DNA of 64,000 nt. Source: JAXLQL01 sp046331625. GTDB taxonomy: Bacteria > Acidobacteriota > Terriglobia > Bryobacterales > Bryobacteraceae. Of the stretch, positions 62,172 to 64,000 are shown one piece after another. The notes beneath the pieces were generated by a model that was not told the DNA's origin, did no database searches, and saw only the letters and a list, made by a program, of their open reading frames with translations. How positions within the stretch are numbered: the stretch's first letter is position 1; every line of letters starts with the position of its first letter. Where the stretch lies: assembly GCA_046331625.1 (NCBI GenBank), contig JAXLQL010000003.1, positions 1 through 64,000 of the forward strand, read 5' to 3'. The position numbers and the translations under genes are program-made.

Positions 62172-63968
62172 CTACTGGATGTCAGGATCGTTGAGGAAGC
62201 TGGTCCACTCTTCGGTCCAGTCGTCATCGCCGATCCCGCCGATGAAATTCACCGTATCGAAGAACCCGTCGTCGGGCGGCGCGACGAATCCGGCACGGAA
62301 GACAGGCGATCCGAAGCGGCCCACGAAGTCCGGATCGTTCCAGTCGAGCGGACGATTCAACATCGGATCCTCAGACAGGAAGTTCTTGCCGGAGGGATTG
62401 CCCGAGGGACCCTTGGCGCCGTCGGCAAAATCCGCCGTGTATCCGGAAGCAGACTGGCCCCGGACCGTGTTCGGAGCTTTGGGATTGGCCCCCAGTCCGT
62501 TGTTCCAAAGCAAAATTCCGTTCATCGTGAGGTTGCCTTGATCGGCCTGAGCCTGGGTGTTCGCGTCGGCGACATCGACTCCAGGGCTGTAGAAGTTGGT
62601 GACCACCATATTGTTGATAGAGCCTCTGCTGCCGCGACGCACGAAGATGCCCGGCGCATTGGCTTCGTCGAAACCAGGGACGCCGCTGCCGACGAACGTC
62701 ATGTTGAACAAGGTCGGATTCGAGTACGGAAGCGCGGCGTTATTGTACTCGCTGTTGTCGCCTTCGATGCCGCGATTGCCGTTCGCGTCGGGGCTCTGGT
62801 AGAAGAGGCCGAACTGAGCGCGGCCGGTCCAACCGAGTTGGTAGTCCACATAGTCATCGGCCCCCAGGCCGCCGACCAGATACTTGGCGTCCATTGTGCC
62901 GCCGAACCACTCGAAGGAGTCATCCAGGCCGTAAATCGCTTGCAGGTGATGAGCCTGCGTACCCTTGCCGCAGCCGGCGAAGGTGAAGGAGTTGGTCTCG
63001 TTGCCCGGCGAAAGAATCGAGCCGGCGTACTCGATCCGCAGGTAGCTCATGTAGCCGCAGCTATCGTCGGGATCGTTGCCGCCATAGAGGAAGTCGGGGC
63101 CAGCGGGCAAGCCTTCCACGAAAAATTCACCGGCTTGGTTGGTGGAGCCAGCAACCACGTTGGCTCCCACGTTGACCGGGGCCTTGCCGAGCATCAGCAT
63201 GCCGCCCCAGTCGCCTCGCGTGCGCTTTCCGAATGGCTGGGAACTGGTCATCACGATCGGGCGTGCCTTGGTGCCGAGCGCAACCAGCTTGGACCCGCGC
63301 GTGATCACGAGCACCGAAGGCGGTTGGCTGCCAGGCAGGCCCATGATGAACGTGCCGGGTTCCACCGTGAGCGTGGCATTGTTCTTCACGGCGACCACGC
63401 CGCGCAGGTTCCACAACGTGTCATTGGTGAGCAACCGGTTCGTGGTGATGTCGCCAGTGAGCGTGACGGTGTCCTTGACTACGCCGATCTTCATGTAGGC
63501 GGCCTTGAGCACGCGAGATCCCTTGAAATCGCGGAGTTGCACCACGAAGGTGTGCATTCCGGGTTCATCAGGGATAGTGGCGTCCTGAATCAGCACTGCC
63601 TTGGTAGCCGCGGTGAGCTGCGTCGCTTGGAAGCCGTCTATGACGGTTTTGCCTGTGACGTCGGTGGCCTTCTCGGTGCCCGCGGGCAGATAAAATCTCT
63701 TGCCGTTTTGGTTATTCTGCCGGAACGCGACGACCGTATAGGCATACGAGTCATCGTTCGGCTTCACGGTCCAGCGAAGCGTCAGCTTTTCTCCGGGCTT
63801 GTAGGTGTACTTGTCACTCCAGATGTACATCGATGCCGCGGGGCGTTGTTCCCCGATCATCGATGCCAGCCGTTGAGCCTCCTCCTGACTGACGGCCTTG
63901 CCGGCAACTGGAGACGCGATCAGCGGCGTGGCAGCGAGCGCGGCTGCGAATAGTGGTAGGTAACGCAT
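62172..63968 (-). CDS. Secreted parallel beta-helix protein, first gene of the phosphonate operon
   Basis: The 598-residue protein has a signal peptide (MRYLPLFAAALAATPLIA). Residues 40-165 are a beta-sandwich (YIWSDKYTYKPGEKLTLRW). From about 170 on is a repeat-rich region typical of large secreted proteins: TLTVEPGTFIMGLPG, GGNDPDDSCGYMSYLRIEYA, LDDSFEWFGGTMDAKYLVGG and DDYVDYQLGWTGRAQFG. I know this type mainly as uncharacterised envelope proteins and do not assign a function. Acidic Asp-rich loops suggest calcium binding. AAGGAG lies four bases before the ATG, a strong ribosome-binding site. It precedes the response regulator by 12 nt, so it seems to head the operon that runs to phnZ. Confidence 0.65.
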   Translation of the reverse strand: MRYLPLFAAALAATPLIASPVAGKAVSQEEAQRLASMIGEQRPAASMYIWSDKYTYKPGEKLTLRWTVKPNDDSYAYTVVAFRQNNQNGKRFYLPAGTEKATDVTGKTVIDGFQATQLTAATKAVLIQDATIPDEPGMHTFVVQLRDFKGSRVLKAAYMKIGVVKDTVTLTGDITTNRLLTNDTLWNLRGVVAVKNNATLTVEPGTFIMGLPGSQPPSVLVITRGSKLVALGTKARPIVMTSSQPFGKRTRGDWGGMLMLGKAPVNVGANVVAGSTNQAGEFFVEGLPAGPDFLYGGNDPDDSCGYMSYLRIEYAGSILSPGNETNSFTFAGCGKGTQAHHLQAIYGLDDSFEWFGGTMDAKYLVGGLGADDYVDYQLGWTGRAQFGLFYQSPDANGNRGIEGDNSEYNNAALPYSNPTLFNMTFVGSGVPGFDEANAPGIFVRRGSRGSINNMVVTNFYSPGVDVADANTQAQADQGNLTMNGILLWNNGLGANPKAPNTVRGQSASGYTADFADGAKGPSGNPSGKNFLSEDPMLNRPLDWNDPDFVGRFGSPVFRAGFVAPPDDGFFDTVNFIGGIGDDDWTEEWTSFLNDPDIQ

Positions 63969-64000
63969 GTTTCTCCTTTCGAGAGATCGAGTGTGCGAGT

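Overview
The window reads as high-GC DNA of an acidobacterium-like organism (Bryobacterales/Solibacter type). That guess rests on nine very large Oar-like TonB-dependent receptors, each with an N-terminal carboxypeptidase-regulatory-like domain, and on many 'MxRRxFL' exported hydrolases; no rRNA or marker gene is present, so it is inference. Almost everything recognisable concerns phosphorus.

Left edge (1-2642): an unknown duplicated-domain protein, a Myb/SANT-repeat DNA-binding protein, a small excisionase-like HTH protein, and an intact tRNA-Gly(CCC).

Island (2643-50410): the last 45 bases of the tRNA and one following base are repeated exactly at 50365-50410. This is the attL/attR arrangement of an element integrated at a tRNA 3' end, about 47.8 kb long. 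No integrase is visible. Just inside attL is a frameshifted AbiEi-type antitoxin gene, and just inside attR a truncated, frameshifted AbiEii-type toxin gene, both on the + strand. An abiE operon seems to have been split by about 46 kb. The filling is a series of receptor-hydrolase modules. They pair receptors with: a metallophosphoesterase; a glycerophosphodiester phosphodiesterase plus BtaA/BtaB (betaine lipid synthesis); a parallel beta-helix protein; an S1/P1-phospholipase C-like hydrolase; a phosphonoacetate hydrolase plus a YncE-propeller/phosphoesterase; a six-repeat FG-GAP propeller; and an exported TIM-barrel epimerase. The partner usually follows the receptor by 26 nt or less, or overlaps it. 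Layout and content resemble polysaccharide utilisation loci, but for organic phosphorus.

Right part (51203-63968): an organophosphate-type MFS transporter overlapping an FAD oxidoreductase of phosphonate operons; a pstS-C-A-B-B phosphate transport operon; a second phosphonoacetate hydrolase; and an operon of a secreted beta-helix protein, an orphan PhoB-like response regulator, a phosphonate-associated alcohol dehydrogenase, PhnX and a PhnZ-like HD protein, whose last four genes overlap by a few bases. The two Pst ATPases carry complementary losses: one lacks the LSGGQ signature, the other lacks the Q-loop glutamine and H-loop histidine. This suggests an obligate heterodimer with one working ATP site.

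Together the genes suggest a phosphate-starvation programme: capture organophosphates and phosphonates at the outer membrane, release phosphate outside the cytoplasm, import Pi by Pst, break down phosphonates inside, and replace phospholipids with betaine lipids.
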